Source: CAWKAV01 sp963847735
GTDB taxonomy: Bacteria > Desulfobacterota > Desulfuromonadia > Desulfuromonadales > BM103
Assembly (NCBI GenBank): GCA_963847735.1
Contig: CAWKAV010000016.1
Location: 620,001-684,000, forward strand
Direction of reading: 5' to 3'
DNA: 64,000 nucleotides
The first letter of the stretch is position 1, and every line of letters begins with the position of its first letter. The position numbers were made by a program, and so were the translations under genes. Of this stretch, positions 43,403 through 52,525 are shown in pieces. A model generated the notes under the pieces. The model saw only the letters and a program-made list of their open reading frames with translations. It was not told the origin of the DNA and did not search any database.

Positions 43403-44068
43403 CTATACAGGAATGATGCAACTAGGGTTGTCATTGACAGGAACGTTTACACCCTTCGATACAACATATTCCTCCAGTTGGTCAGAGGGGTAAGAATGAA
43501 ACAACTCCGTAAGGCGGTCGATGTCATCAATCTGTCGATTCAACCAGAGATCGTACTCTGCTCTGTGCAGAATCACCGGCATACGGTCGTGAATTTTTTT
43601 GATCAGGCTATTGGCAGCAGTGGTGAGGATTGTGCAAGTTTCGATAAACTCTCCTTCTGGTGACTTCCATTTCTCCCACAAACCTGCCAAGGACATGATC
43701 TCACCGTCACGCAGGTGTATATAGTGCGGAATTTTTTCTTTTCCGGATCGCTCCCACTCATAAAAACCACTTGCCGGGATAATGCATCGTCTGGCTCGCA
43801 TGGCCTGCTTGAATGACAATTTTTCGTGGGCCGTCTCACTTCGAGCGTTGATCATTTTGTAACTGGAGGCCGAATCTTTCGACCAGGATGGTACAAGGCC
43901 CCACTGCAGATAGGTCAGTTCACGATCACCACCGTTCTGCTGGCGAACAACCGCAATCTGTTGGCTTGGAGCGATGTTGTAACGTGGAGACAAACCAGGG
44001 GCAGCTAAAAGCCGATAGGCCTTCAGAAGTTGCTCAGATGTATGCTCTAAAACAAATCGGCCACACAT
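43403..44068 (-). CDS. yedK: SRAP (YedK/HMCES) DNA-protein crosslink sensor
   Basis: Covalently caps abasic sites in single-stranded DNA through its Cys. 221 residues. Catalytic Cys2 (MCGRFVLEHTSE), the Asn-Ala-Arg-x-E motif (MINARSETAHEK), the glutamate/histidine block CIIPASGFYEWERS and RMPVILHRAEYDLWL are all present. The gene stands alone, transcribed leftward. Confidence 0.93.
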   Translation of the reverse strand: MCGRFVLEHTSEQLLKAYRLLAAPGLSPRYNIAPSQQIAVVRQQNGGDRELTYLQWGLVPSWSKDSASSYKMINARSETAHEKLSFKQAMRARRCIIPASGFYEWERSGKEKIPHYIHLRDGEIMSLAGLWEKWKSPEGEFIETCTILTTAANSLIKKIHDRMPVILHRAEYDLWLNRQIDDIDRLTELFHSYPSDQLEEYVVSKGVNVPVNDNPSCIIPV

Positions 44069-44552
44069 TCTTTAAATGTAGAGAACCCTCAGTTTCGTCC
44101 TGCAACAGCAACTTCATCAGTTATTGTGACAGCGGATTTGACTTTTCTTCATGAGGGCTTGTCCCCTCCTCCAGAAGAACTCATTAAAGATAACCCTAGA
44201 ACAATGATTAATAAATTTCAATACATACAAGGTTTAAAGGCGATAGGCCTAAAGTTATACAAATAATGTTCAACTAAAAAATATGAAGTAAGTCAGCAAT
44301 AGTTAAAGAGACACATAAGAGCACTATTTGATGCAATGGAGTCTTTGCGCCGCATCTGAATGGTGTATTTTCCAGTCGAATGTAAGCCGTAACGTCTTAT
44401 TTATGTTGCTCCAATATTTACTGCCACAAAGTTAAATATGCAACATATTGAGACCCCGAATTGCCACTATCTAAGAAAATAATGGAGCGAAACTTTTCAT
44501 TCGTATCAGCTGGAAGCTGTAACGGAAAAGACCCGCTGAATTGAATTCGCGA

Positions 44553-44581
44553 TTGACAATTAATACTTATAGGCATATTTA
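44553..44581 (+). promoter_or_regulatory. Promoter of a candidate orphan RNA
   Basis: TTGACA (44553-44558), 17-base spacer, TATTTA (44576-44581). The -35 is perfect and the -10 moderate. Confidence 0.5.
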
Positions 44582-44587
44582 TGAAAG

Positions 44588-44705
44588 TGTCTGTTATTTA
44601 TGACTGTTTTTTGATAAAAACTGAGGCAGACGAATGTGGGATATAAGTATTAATTCCCGAAACAAAGCCGTTCACCAGGAGAAAACCCGGTGGGCGGCTT
44701 TTTGT
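44588..44705 (+). ncRNA. Candidate small RNA, about 115 nt
   Basis: Bracketed by a promoter and a terminator in a gene-free region. GTTTTT-TGAT-AAAAAC and GGGA...TCCC stems precede the terminator. It could instead be an attenuated leader of the secreted-protein gene starting at 44861. No known RNA family recognised. Confidence 0.4.
44664..44705 (+). terminator. Rho-independent terminator of the candidate RNA
   Basis: AAAGCCGTTCACC (44664-44676) pairs with GGTGGGCGGCTTT (44689-44701), two G-T wobbles, followed by TTGTGTTTT. Confidence 0.8.
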
Positions 44706-44860
44706 GTTTTGGGGCAATAACAGCACGCCGAGTATGAGGCTCATATTTTGTTGTTTGTGTGGCTATGCCAAGGCGTGGAAAAGTCGTAGGCCCACAAAGC
44801 TCATTGTCGGTCGGTGATAAGAACTGTTCACGATTGGCTGAATTGTAAAGGAGTCCGGTC

Positions 44861-46334
44861 ATGAGAACAAAGATCTGGTTGTTAATTTTCGCCATGGCGG
44901 TTGTATCAATCTTCGCCGCAACGTCTACTTTTGCCGCGGATTCGCGTAAGCTGACGGCGCCGATCTACCAGGGGGCGGTTCCGGCCGTACTCGCCGAGGG
45001 TGTGAAGGTCGCCAATGTCTATACTGCAAGCTTTGGTGGTGTTAAGGCGCTGGACTGCGAGGGTTTTAATTCAAGGAGGGACTACGGTCTTGGCCGGGGT
45101 TATTCTGCGCAGGATGCTGAAAAGGCCGGGTATATTCCCGGCCCCTGGTGTTTTCTGACCCGCGATCCCATTGACAAGGTGAAGGTTTTTTATGACAAGG
45201 CGGTCGGTCCGATGCATGCGATCAATGGCACATGGAGTCAGATTCGCGTACCCGTGCAGGGTTATGAGGTCATCACCGAGCGCGCCTGGCATGACGGAAG
45301 TGGCGAAGATGCACCCCCCAGGGTTTGGCTACAACGGCGTATCTCTGCATGCCCTGCCGGCGCCTCCGGACAGGGGCAAGGTCAAGGAGGTGAAGACAAC
45401 CGACGACACCTGGGCGGGACAGGAGGTCTACAAGTTCTACGCCGGGACACGGCACTTCGGCGGGCTCATTGAAGCCGTCGACTGGTTCGGTGATCCTTCC
45501 AAACGCAAGCCGGCCGAACTTGACCCCATTTACAAAAAATACAAACATCTCGAATCTGCGCTGTATCAGCGCAAGGGCCCCAAGTCAGAGCCAGTGGACG
45601 AAACGCTGAGTGCCAAATTCAGTGCGCTGCAACAGCAGGGCCTGGAGAAGGCCCGAAGTGGCATGGTCCCGAGCACGGAACAGATCGCACAGATGCAGCA
45701 GAATGCGCAACGGCCCCAGCCCATGAACCTTCAGGAGAGCCCGGAAGATGCCAAGTTCAATGCCTTTATGAAGCATAATCCGAAGGTCGCCCGCAGGTAC
45801 ACAGAGCTGACCCAGCAGATGATTACTCTCGGAATGCAAGGCAAGTTTGATGAGGCCGACGCGGTTGATGGAGAACTGCAGAAACTTATCGAGAGCTACC
45901 CTGAACTGGCCGAAATGGAACGCCAGGAGGATGAGCGCTCAGCAGCCATCAGCGCTACCGACCAGGCGCAGGAAGATCGCGCCATGGCCGACCGGCAAAA
46001 ACAGGAGGATCAAGCCGTCTGGGGGACCTGGCTGGAGTATCTCGAAGCCGTGAGCAAGGATGACTACTATACGCTTATTGTCATTGACAATGGGTTTCGC
46101 GGGGACGAGAAGGACTACTCACGTGATCACGCTTTGCTCGAAAAGGCGACCGCTGGCTGGGTCTCTCACCCGAACATATGGGAATTCTCTTACCCGCAGA
46201 AACAGGAAGCGCAAGCGGCCACTCCTGCAACCACTCAGTCTAAGCAGCAAGCGAAGCCGGAACCTGAGAACACCAAGGAAAAAGTTGGTGACGCCGTCAA
46301 GAAAGGTTTCGATGCGCTGAAGAATCTGTGGTAG
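44861..46334 (+). pseudogene. Large secreted protein of unknown function, split at a C6 tract
   Basis: The first frame starts at 44861 with a signal peptide (KIWLLIFAMAVVSIFAATST) and continues IPGPWCFLTRDPIDKVKVF to GSGEDAPP. It is then thrown out by the tract C6 at 45314-45319. Reading five C instead restores GFGYNGVSLHALPAPPD and 340 further residues to LKNLW at 46334. The joined product has about 490 residues: a first part with several Cys and aromatics, then a Gln/Glu/Lys-rich helical part (MQQNAQRPQPMNLQES, EADAVDGELQKLIESYPELA) and a short coiled end. No known family. The slip may be phase variation, decay or a sequencing error. Confidence 0.7.
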
Positions 46335-46431
46335 CAGCGGGTTTGTTTCAGTTTCTATAGCAGTCAATCATTGGTGTGTTCATCATATCACTTTTGATTT
46401 GCCGCGTTGATGTGTGCAACAGCTACAACAA

Positions 46432-46457
46432 ATGGCCACCTGCTTCCAGGTGGCCAT
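46432..46457 (+). repeat. TGGCCACC hairpin, copy 3
   Basis: ATGGCCACCTG (46432-46442) and CAGGTGGCCAT (46447-46457) form a perfect 11-bp stem with loop CTTC. It lies about 100 bases after the split secreted gene and could terminate it, though only CGTTG follows. Confidence 0.7.
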
Positions 46458-47086
46458 CGTTGAGTGGATCCAAGAATCTCCTAAGTCTCCCTCTCAATAA
46501 GAAGACTGTGCCGTCTCAGAAATTGTGACATTTAAGACACTTGCGCATAGCGATGATAGTGGTTCTGATCTGAACAATTAAAATCTTGGACATGCCACTT
46601 ATGCCCCCTTCATTTTTTTGACGTAGACTGGCCTTCAGTATGAAGTTGTTTGGGATTGTCACCTGATGCCAAAGGGGTTGATGTTTTGGACTGACTACTT
46701 GGCATTGAAAACGCAGCTACAGCGACAACTGACATACCGCCCAGTTGCATTATGCCAATTGCCGCCCAAAATGAGTTTTGAATCACAAGAGATACGAACA
46801 CACCTAAATATAACCGGAAGAAAAACATATATTTTATACAATAGTGGCTCTAATCTGAAAGATTGTGATTTCTTCGAACAGAAAATGCTTGAGGCAGGGA
46901 AAAGCCGAAATGGGAAGTTCTCTGGTTAGCGACAGAGTTGTTTCATCATATTCTCAGAGAAGAGAGCTAAGAGCGGGCAACCTGTTCGGGTGAAAGCACA
47001 ATACAAAAGTGTTTCCCTTTCGTGACGTTGGCGTTTGCCCGGGAGCCTGATCGCCAAGACGAATCTGGTTGACCGTAAGGTTCTTT
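46458..47086. other. Spacer before a lipoprotein gene
   Basis: 630 bases. A 72-codon minus-strand frame (46610-46828, hydrophobic start FRLYLGVFVSLVIQNSFWAA) lacks a ribosome site and is doubtful. Nothing else recognised. Confidence 0.3.
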
Positions 47087-47479
47087 TTAATTCACCCGTA
47101 GTTCTGTATCTATAATGGCCTGCTTCAACTGTTCCAGAGTCACTTGCAAGACTTTGTTGTCTTCAACGAGTAAATCCTTCTCAGCTTTGCATTGCTTTAG
47201 ACCCTGATTAATCTGTTTTATCTGGGTTTGCTGCTGTTGTTGCTGTTTGACAATATCGATAACGCCCTCAGCTCTGGTTCGCCATTCTCCCTGCGGATAT
47301 TGCTTCGGCAAGAGTTTCAATGTGGTCAAGTGACCAGTCTCAAGATATTGGTCAAAACCCTGTGCGAATAATTTGGCTTCTTCACTCGCAGGCTGGCTGG
47401 TCATTGATATGCTGCTACACCCGATTAACGCAAGGCAAGCGAAGAGCCACAAGGACCAGCGGGCGATTAACCTTGTCAT
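47087..47479 (-). CDS. Small coiled-coil lipoprotein
   Basis: 130 residues. A lipoprotein signal (LWLFACLALIGC, lipobox LIGC at about residue 21) is followed by an 80-residue helical region with a Gln-rich run (QQQQQQTQIKQINQGLKQC) and a coiled-coil end. Its start overlaps the stop of the upstream GGDEF gene by four bases, so it is translated with it. Role unknown; such lipoproteins can scaffold periplasmic sensors, and this one could be a partner of the sensor domain of the GGDEF protein. Confidence 0.8.
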   Translation of the reverse strand: MTRLIARWSLWLFACLALIGCSSISMTSQPASEEAKLFAQGFDQYLETGHLTTLKLLPKQYPQGEWRTRAEGVIDIVKQQQQQQTQIKQINQGLKQCKAEKDLLVEDNKVLQVTLEQLKQAIIDTELRVN

Positions 47480-48801
47480 GGTATCTGCTTTCTGCGGTCA
47501 ATGAGATAGTTGCTGTTCTTGAGCTGTTTAAGATGCTGCTTCATCGTAGCACACTTATGGCTGATGCTTAAAGGGGAGGGGTGGTCCATATTTTCGGAGA
47601 GGATGATGGCAATGGAAATGGTCAGCAGCGGGAAAGAACGTTTGACGCCATACCTGTCATCGCTGATGACGAACCCTGCCTCTAAATCTTTCTTATGGTA
47701 AAGTTCAGGGACGTGAAGATCGAAAGTTTTGATAATGTCCTTGGCAATCATCTCGGCCGAATCAGGTTTTGTCAATATTACATAATCGTCTCCACCTATA
47801 TGTCCAACCAGATCGTCATCGCCGCCGTGCCGTTTAACAGCCTCCCGTAGCATGTTGCCGACCAGATTGATTACATCACTACCGGCTTTGTAGCCATAGT
47901 GGTCACTGTAAGCTTTAAAATTGTCAAGGTCGATGTAGAGATGAGCGAACGGCCGTTGCTCTGCGATGCGCTGTTCCAGTTCGCGGTCAATCGTCAAGTT
48001 TCCGGGCAGCTTGGTCAGGGGGTTTGCGTCGAGGCTCAGTTGTTCCAACTCTAAAAGTTTTCTCGCCATACGGGCAAAGTCCTGTGCAAGCTGGCCGAAC
48101 TCATCATTGCTGCGGATATCAATCGGAGCTTGGAATTTCCCGGCGGCAATGTCCCTCGTGGCTATTTGCAGAGCTTTGACCGAGCCGTTGATATTGGCAA
48201 TAACAGTGAGGGCGACGGGGGCCGAGAGGATGATGCCGAAGAGACTGATGATCAGAGTCAAACGGAAGGCTTTGGTGCTCTGCAGCGACAGCTCGTGCAG
48301 ATCCTTGTCCAGGACTGCCTGGTGCTGCGTCCAGAGGTCGGATAGTAATAAAAGCATCTGGCTGCGTAGGGGTATTGTCGTAGTCGTGGCAAGCTTCACC
48401 GCACTATCCCAGTCGCCTTCGGCAAAGGACTGCATGAGGAGACGGGTCTGTGAAGTATATTCCTCGACTGAAGTGGGTAGGGAGGCGAAGTAGACAGGCT
48501 GATAAGAAGCCTTGAAGTCAATGAGCAGGCTGTCCAATTCTGCAGCGCGCCGGTCGAGCAATCCAAGCAGTGTTGTGTCGCGCAGAATGATGAGCTGTTT
48601 TTCAAGGTTCTCCTGGCCCAACAGGTTCTGCCGGATATCCCGCAACAGGATAAAGGTGCGGTGACCTCCCACAAGCTGTTCAGTGCGCAGGTTATGGTTA
48701 TGCAGGCTGACCAGGGCATAACCTAGAGCCATCAGGCTGAAAGCTATAATTACCAGATAGCCGAGAGCGACTTTCCTGGTTACCGTGAAATAAGAGTTCA
48801 T
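47476..48801 (-). CDS. Membrane sensor GGDEF protein, GGDDY variant, possible cyclic AMP-GMP synthase
   Basis: 441 residues from ATG at 48801 (AGGAG before it; the longer frame to 48897 is a leader). Two transmembrane helices (about 12-32 and 185-207) flank a periplasmic sensor of about 150 residues, then HAMP (about 210-262) and a GGDEF domain. The active site reads HIGGDDYVIL; GGDDF/GGDDY is a known variant subfamily. The guanine-binding positions are altered: FKAYSDHYGYKAGSD has Ser at both the Asn and Asp that normally contact guanine. The RxxD feedback site is absent. It is coupled to a lipoprotein gene. Confidence 0.85.
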   Translation of the reverse strand: MNSYFTVTRKVALGYLVIIAFSLMALGYALVSLHNHNLRTEQLVGGHRTFILLRDIRQNLLGQENLEKQLIILRDTTLLGLLDRRAAELDSLLIDFKASYQPVYFASLPTSVEEYTSQTRLLMQSFAEGDWDSAVKLATTTTIPLRSQMLLLLSDLWTQHQAVLDKDLHELSLQSTKAFRLTLIISLFGIILSAPVALTVIANINGSVKALQIATRDIAAGKFQAPIDIRSNDEFGQLAQDFARMARKLLELEQLSLDANPLTKLPGNLTIDRELEQRIAEQRPFAHLYIDLDNFKAYSDHYGYKAGSDVINLVGNMLREAVKRHGGDDDLVGHIGGDDYVILTKPDSAEMIAKDIIKTFDLHVPELYHKKDLEAGFVISDDRYGVKRSFPLLTISIAIILSENMDHPSPLSISHKCATMKQHLKQLKNSNYLIDRRKQIP

Positions 48802-49905
48802 CGCTACTCCTGTTCGATGGATCAGAACTCTAACCGGAATGGTTTTTCTTGTTATATTCTGCCACAGGCGATTGTCTCCATATCCACGTCTGTTCATCTT
48901 TTTATGGTGTTGCGTTTAGCAGCCACCTGTTATCGGAGGTGGTTGAAGAAGCGGAAGGCATGGAGGAAATTGTTAATGAGTGGTTGTATCAATTATGACT
49001 TACATCTATGTATCATAGCCACTCTCGACCCTCTTGCCATGCTCGGTGGCAGCGAATCTTAAAGGAGCCCTCCTCCTGTCGACAATCATTTATTGTCCTT
49101 AATTTGGTATCGAAAAGAGGTGAGGATTTGAGCCGATCTCCTCGCTGCTTTACTGTTCAGGGAATGTACTGCATCTATGGTGCCATGTTAGCCAAGAATC
49201 GTCTAGAGAAACAGCGCAGAAAATTATCCAACATATTGGAATTTAGACAAAAAAGAGATTGGGAGATGCTGTTTTCTGGCGAAAGAAACCTGCCTATGCA
49301 CTGTCGGTGACTGTATTGAAGTACAGTGCCAAACAGCAGCATATACGGTCTTACCATCGACGCATAAAATGAGAGTGGTTTTTTCGACACAGTGAGCGTT
49401 GTTTTTGTTGGTCGTTGAAAAAATGTGCGGGTTTATTATTTGTCGCCCTGCATTATTTGGATAACAAGAAATGGGCTGAAATGTGAAATTCTTGCTGACG
49501 CTGATAAATACAAACAAATGAATAGCGTTATCTTCTTCCCTGCGGAAGTTGTGCTAAGTAAAACTAAAACTTTTTGCGGAATCCCTCTCATAAATATTTT
49601 CGCATGCAACTCTGCTTGAGACTTGAATTTATCCATCTCAACCCAGCATTGAAAACACACGTTCAGCTTCCTAAAAAACCCCCAACTCCTGTCGCGAAAA
49701 AATGAAGAATAATCCTCTTTTTGCTGTACGATATCCTACAATCCCAAATCTAAATCGTGATGTATTCAGGCCGGTCTATTGAATAGTCTTGTGATTCAGG
49801 GGTGTTAGATTGCTGCTCGCGGCTTGGCATGAAAGTTGATTAAACAGACACCGTTATGTTGTCTTTCCGCCAACTGAAACCTTCAACCAAATCGAGTCGG
49901 GGCCA
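48802..49905. other. 1.1-kb gene-free stretch
   Basis: Several small frames on both strands (longest 97 codons, 49224-49517 minus) lack ribosome sites and resemble nothing known. Likely holds the promoters of the GGDEF gene (minus) and the metal operon (plus). Possibly a decayed gene; I found no family match. Confidence 0.4.
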
Positions 49906-50763
49906 ATGATTAAACCTCTGAAGTTATGTCTGTCTGTCTGCCTGATCACTGTTGCTGCTATTACCACTGTATGGCTGTTTTATCCCTCTGGAATCAACCC
50001 GGCCAATGCTGCACTCGCTGAGTATCAGATCGAAAAAATGACTTGTGGTTCCTGCGTAGGAAATATTGAAAAGGCTCTGACCGCCCTGGATGGCGTCGGC
50101 TCTGTCGAAGTCAACCTGACCAGTAATCGCGGTCGGGTCACTTATGACCCCGATAAAATTGACAGCAGCAGAATAGCGGAGTCCATCAGCGCGGCTGGTT
50201 ATCCTGCCAGTCTGCGTATGGAGTTGGAACCCCAGGAATATGCAGCCCTGCAGCAGGAACAGTCACAGCTTGGTCAGCAGTATCTGGCTCGTATTGGCGA
50301 TCGTTTGCTCGCTCGCACAGATTTTGAGCAACTTGTCCAGCAACGCTCCAAAGGGGCGGCGGCAACGGAGCAGGACGACCAGGTCTGGCAGGCTGTCTGG
50401 AAAGAGGTTCTGCAGCGTGAACTTCTGCTCGCTGCTGCCGAACAGAACCAGATTATCGTCCAGGAGGGTGAAGTTGATGCCCGGTTGGATGAACTCAGGC
50501 TGGGCCATAAAGGTCTCGAGCAGATCGTTGCTGAGCGCTATGGGAGCATGGCTTCTTTTCGTGAGCGTCTTCGTGAGGACCTGATTATCAGTCATAATAT
50601 TGAAGATCATGTTTATGCCGGGGTCAGTGACAGCCGTGAGCAGCAGGCCAAGCTGAAGACCTGGTTTGCTGAACTGCAAAAAAGTACCGAAGTTATTATT
50701 TTTGACCCGCGTCTTAAATCCCTTGGCCAGGGCGGCAGCGGTTGTGCCTGCTGTAACAGCTGA
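49906..50763 (+). CDS. HMA metal-binding domain fused to a SurA-like chaperone domain
   Basis: 285 residues; first gene of a six-gene operon. An N-terminal signal or anchor (PLKLCLSVCLITVAAITTVW) exports the protein. An HMA domain follows (about 37-105) with the metal motif MTCGSCVGNIEKAL, the MxCxxC of copper/mercury carriers, and VEVNLTSNRGRVTYD and SISAAGYPASL. Then comes a SurA-like region (about 120-260): ARIGDRLLARTDFEQLV, VLQRELLLAAAEQ and VQEGEVDARLDEL. A C-terminal GGSGCACCNS adds three Cys. HMA plus SurA-type chaperone in one chain is unusual; it may deliver metal or fold a metalloprotein in the periplasm. Confidence 0.82.
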   Translation: MIKPLKLCLSVCLITVAAITTVWLFYPSGINPANAALAEYQIEKMTCGSCVGNIEKALTALDGVGSVEVNLTSNRGRVTYDPDKIDSSRIAESISAAGYPASLRMELEPQEYAALQQEQSQLGQQYLARIGDRLLARTDFEQLVQQRSKGAAATEQDDQVWQAVWKEVLQRELLLAAAEQNQIIVQEGEVDARLDELRLGHKGLEQIVAERYGSMASFRERLREDLIISHNIEDHVYAGVSDSREQQAKLKTWFAELQKSTEVIIFDPRLKSLGQGGSGCACCNS

Positions 50764-50807
50764 GTATGGCGAAAGATCATGGACGCTAACAAACAGGAGA
50801 TCAAATA

Positions 50808-51332
50808 ATGTCTGAACGTGAAACCAAGCGTGAACAATTCAATCAACAATCCTCTCCCGGGAAAAAGTTTATCGTTCCCGTTGTCGTACTGCTGCTGATT
50901 GCTGCTGGCGCCGGTGGCTGGTTCTTGTATGGGAAAAATTCCGTCGGCGGGCCTGAGGTGGTTTCCGCAGGACAGGACGGCAAAGTCCGTTTTGCCGCAG
51001 CAGACTTCAGTGAGGGCAAGGCCAGATTTTATCGTCTCAATGCCGCGTCCGGGCCGATCGATTTCTTTGTCGTGCGCAGTCGTGATGGTGTGATCCGCAG
51101 CGCTTTCAATACCTGCGATGTCTGCTACAAGGCCCTCAAAGGCTATCGCCAGGAGGGTGACGATATGGTCTGCAATAATTGCGACCAGCGGTTCAAGACA
51201 GATCTGGTCAACGTGGTCAAGGGTGGCTGCAATCCGGCACCACTGCAAAGGCAACAAGTTGGCGACACAATCGTGATCGCCGTTAACGATGTTGAAAACG
51301 GCGCCTGGTATTTCAAAGGTGCTGTGAACTGA
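50808..51332 (+). CDS. DUF2318 membrane protein with cysteine pairs
   Basis: 174 residues. A basic N-terminus and one transmembrane helix (IVPVVVLLLIAAGAGGW, about 25-42) precede a periplasmic domain with FNTCDVCYKALKGY and MVCNNCDQRF, a double C-x2-C, and GGCNPAPL. DUF2318 proteins accompany P19/FTR1 iron-uptake loci and the ABC genes found just downstream; a redox or Fe-S/haem role has been proposed. AGGAGATC precedes the ATG. It lies 44 bases after the HMA-SurA gene. Confidence 0.88.
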   Translation: MSERETKREQFNQQSSPGKKFIVPVVVLLLIAAGAGGWFLYGKNSVGGPEVVSAGQDGKVRFAAADFSEGKARFYRLNAASGPIDFFVVRSRDGVIRSAFNTCDVCYKALKGYRQEGDDMVCNNCDQRFKTDLVNVVKGGCNPAPLQRQQVGDTIVIAVNDVENGAWYFKGAVN

Positions 51333-51354
51333 GCAACAACGAGGGGTCTTTATC

Positions 51355-52512
51355 GTGCGTTTGGAGCATATCGTTTTTCACAATCTCAGGCGACGCAAGG
51401 GTAGGGCGATCTTCCTGGTTACCGGTCTTTTGATCGGTGTCGCAACGGTTGTCTCCCTGCTGTCTCTGACCGACGCCCTTGGCCAGCGTGCCCAGCATGA
51501 ACTGGAGAACTTCGGGGCCAACATTATTATCACGCCGCGCAGTGATCATATGGCCCTGAGCTATGGCGGGATACAGCTTGACAGTGTCAACCTTGTGTCC
51601 AGAGAAATCGATCAGACCAGCCTGGTCAATATCGATGATATCCCCAATCGTCGCAACGTGGCCACGATCGGTCCCAAGGTGCTTGGCGCTGTTGAAGTCA
51701 ATGGTCAACGGGTCATGATGATGGGTGTCGATCCAACCGCGGAATTCAAGTTGAAGCGCTGGTGGTCGATTGCCGGTCGCCCGGTTGAGCAGGGCGCTGA
51801 ACTGCTGGTCGGCGACGCAATTGTCAAGCGCTTCAGCCTGAAGATGGGAGACACCCTGCAGGTCAATGGTCAGGACTTTACGGTGGTTGGCCTGCTGGCA
51901 AGGACCGGTTCCCAGGACGACCAACTACTGATTACTCCGCTGCCGGTTGCCCAGGCGGCGCTCGGCAAGCAAGGACAGATCAGCATGGTTGAGATCGCCG
52001 CGCTCTGTCATGACTGCCCGGTGGACGACATGGTTAACCAGTTGCAGCAGGTTTTACCTGGAACCGATGTCCAGGCTGTTCAGCAGGTGGTGAAAACCCG
52101 CATGCACGCCCTCGACCAGTTCCGGATGTTTGCCTGGGGGGTTGCTGTGACCGTGGTGATCATCGGGGCTTTGCTGGTGTTCGTCACCATGATGGGCGCG
52201 ATCAGTGAGAGGACCCGCGAGATCGGCATCTTCCGGGCAATCGGTTACCGCCGTCGGCACATCCTGCACCTGGTCCTGATGGAAGCGGCCATTGTCAGCG
52301 CACTGGCCGGCGTGCTCGGATACCTGGTCGGAGTCGGAGCAACTCTGGCCGCTCTGCCATTGCTTGAGGGAGGCAAGGCCTCCTGGCACTGGAATCCAAC
52401 CCTGGCCATAGCCGCTATCCTCGCGGCAGTGATTGTCGGCCTGCTCGCATCGCTGCAGCCAGCTTTGCGTGCCAGTCGTCTCGAGCCGAGCGAAGCGCTC
52501 AGAGCCCTCTAA
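51355..52512 (+). CDS. ABC transporter permease, FtsX/MacB type
   Basis: 385 residues. It starts with GTG at 51355 (RLEHIVFHNLRRRKGRAIF), consistent with family N-termini. One helix near residues 20-40, a periplasmic MacB-like core domain (about 50-240, FTVVGLLARTGSQDDQ) and three C-terminal helices (from about 258, containing SERTREIGIFRAIGYRR) are visible. Such permeases are mechanotransmitters or exporters, and the DUF2318-permease-ATPase trio is part of iron loci of Campylobacter type. It follows the DUF2318 gene by 22 bases. Confidence 0.9.
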   Translation: MRLEHIVFHNLRRRKGRAIFLVTGLLIGVATVVSLLSLTDALGQRAQHELENFGANIIITPRSDHMALSYGGIQLDSVNLVSREIDQTSLVNIDDIPNRRNVATIGPKVLGAVEVNGQRVMMMGVDPTAEFKLKRWWSIAGRPVEQGAELLVGDAIVKRFSLKMGDTLQVNGQDFTVVGLLARTGSQDDQLLITPLPVAQAALGKQGQISMVEIAALCHDCPVDDMVNQLQQVLPGTDVQAVQQVVKTRMHALDQFRMFAWGVAVTVVIIGALLVFVTMMGAISERTREIGIFRAIGYRRRHILHLVLMEAAIVSALAGVLGYLVGVGATLAALPLLEGGKASWHWNPTLAIAAILAAVIVGLLASLQPALRASRLEPSEALRAL

Positions 52513-52525
52513 CTCAGGAGACGAT

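Larger units (their letters stand above)
44069..44860. other. Long AT-rich spacer with a candidate small RNA
   Basis: 790 bases without a gene. The right part holds a promoter (44553-44581) and terminator (44664-44705). The left part (44069-44540) is AT-rich with no structure I recognise. Confidence 0.5.

Noticed and set aside
46610..46828. 72-codon hydrophobic frame on the minus strand
   Set aside because: No ribosome site, no similarity recognised, and composition typical of random AT-rich sequence.
49224..49517. 97-codon minus-strand frame in the 1.1-kb spacer
   Set aside because: No ribosome site or recognisable motif; kept only as part of the non-coding stretch.
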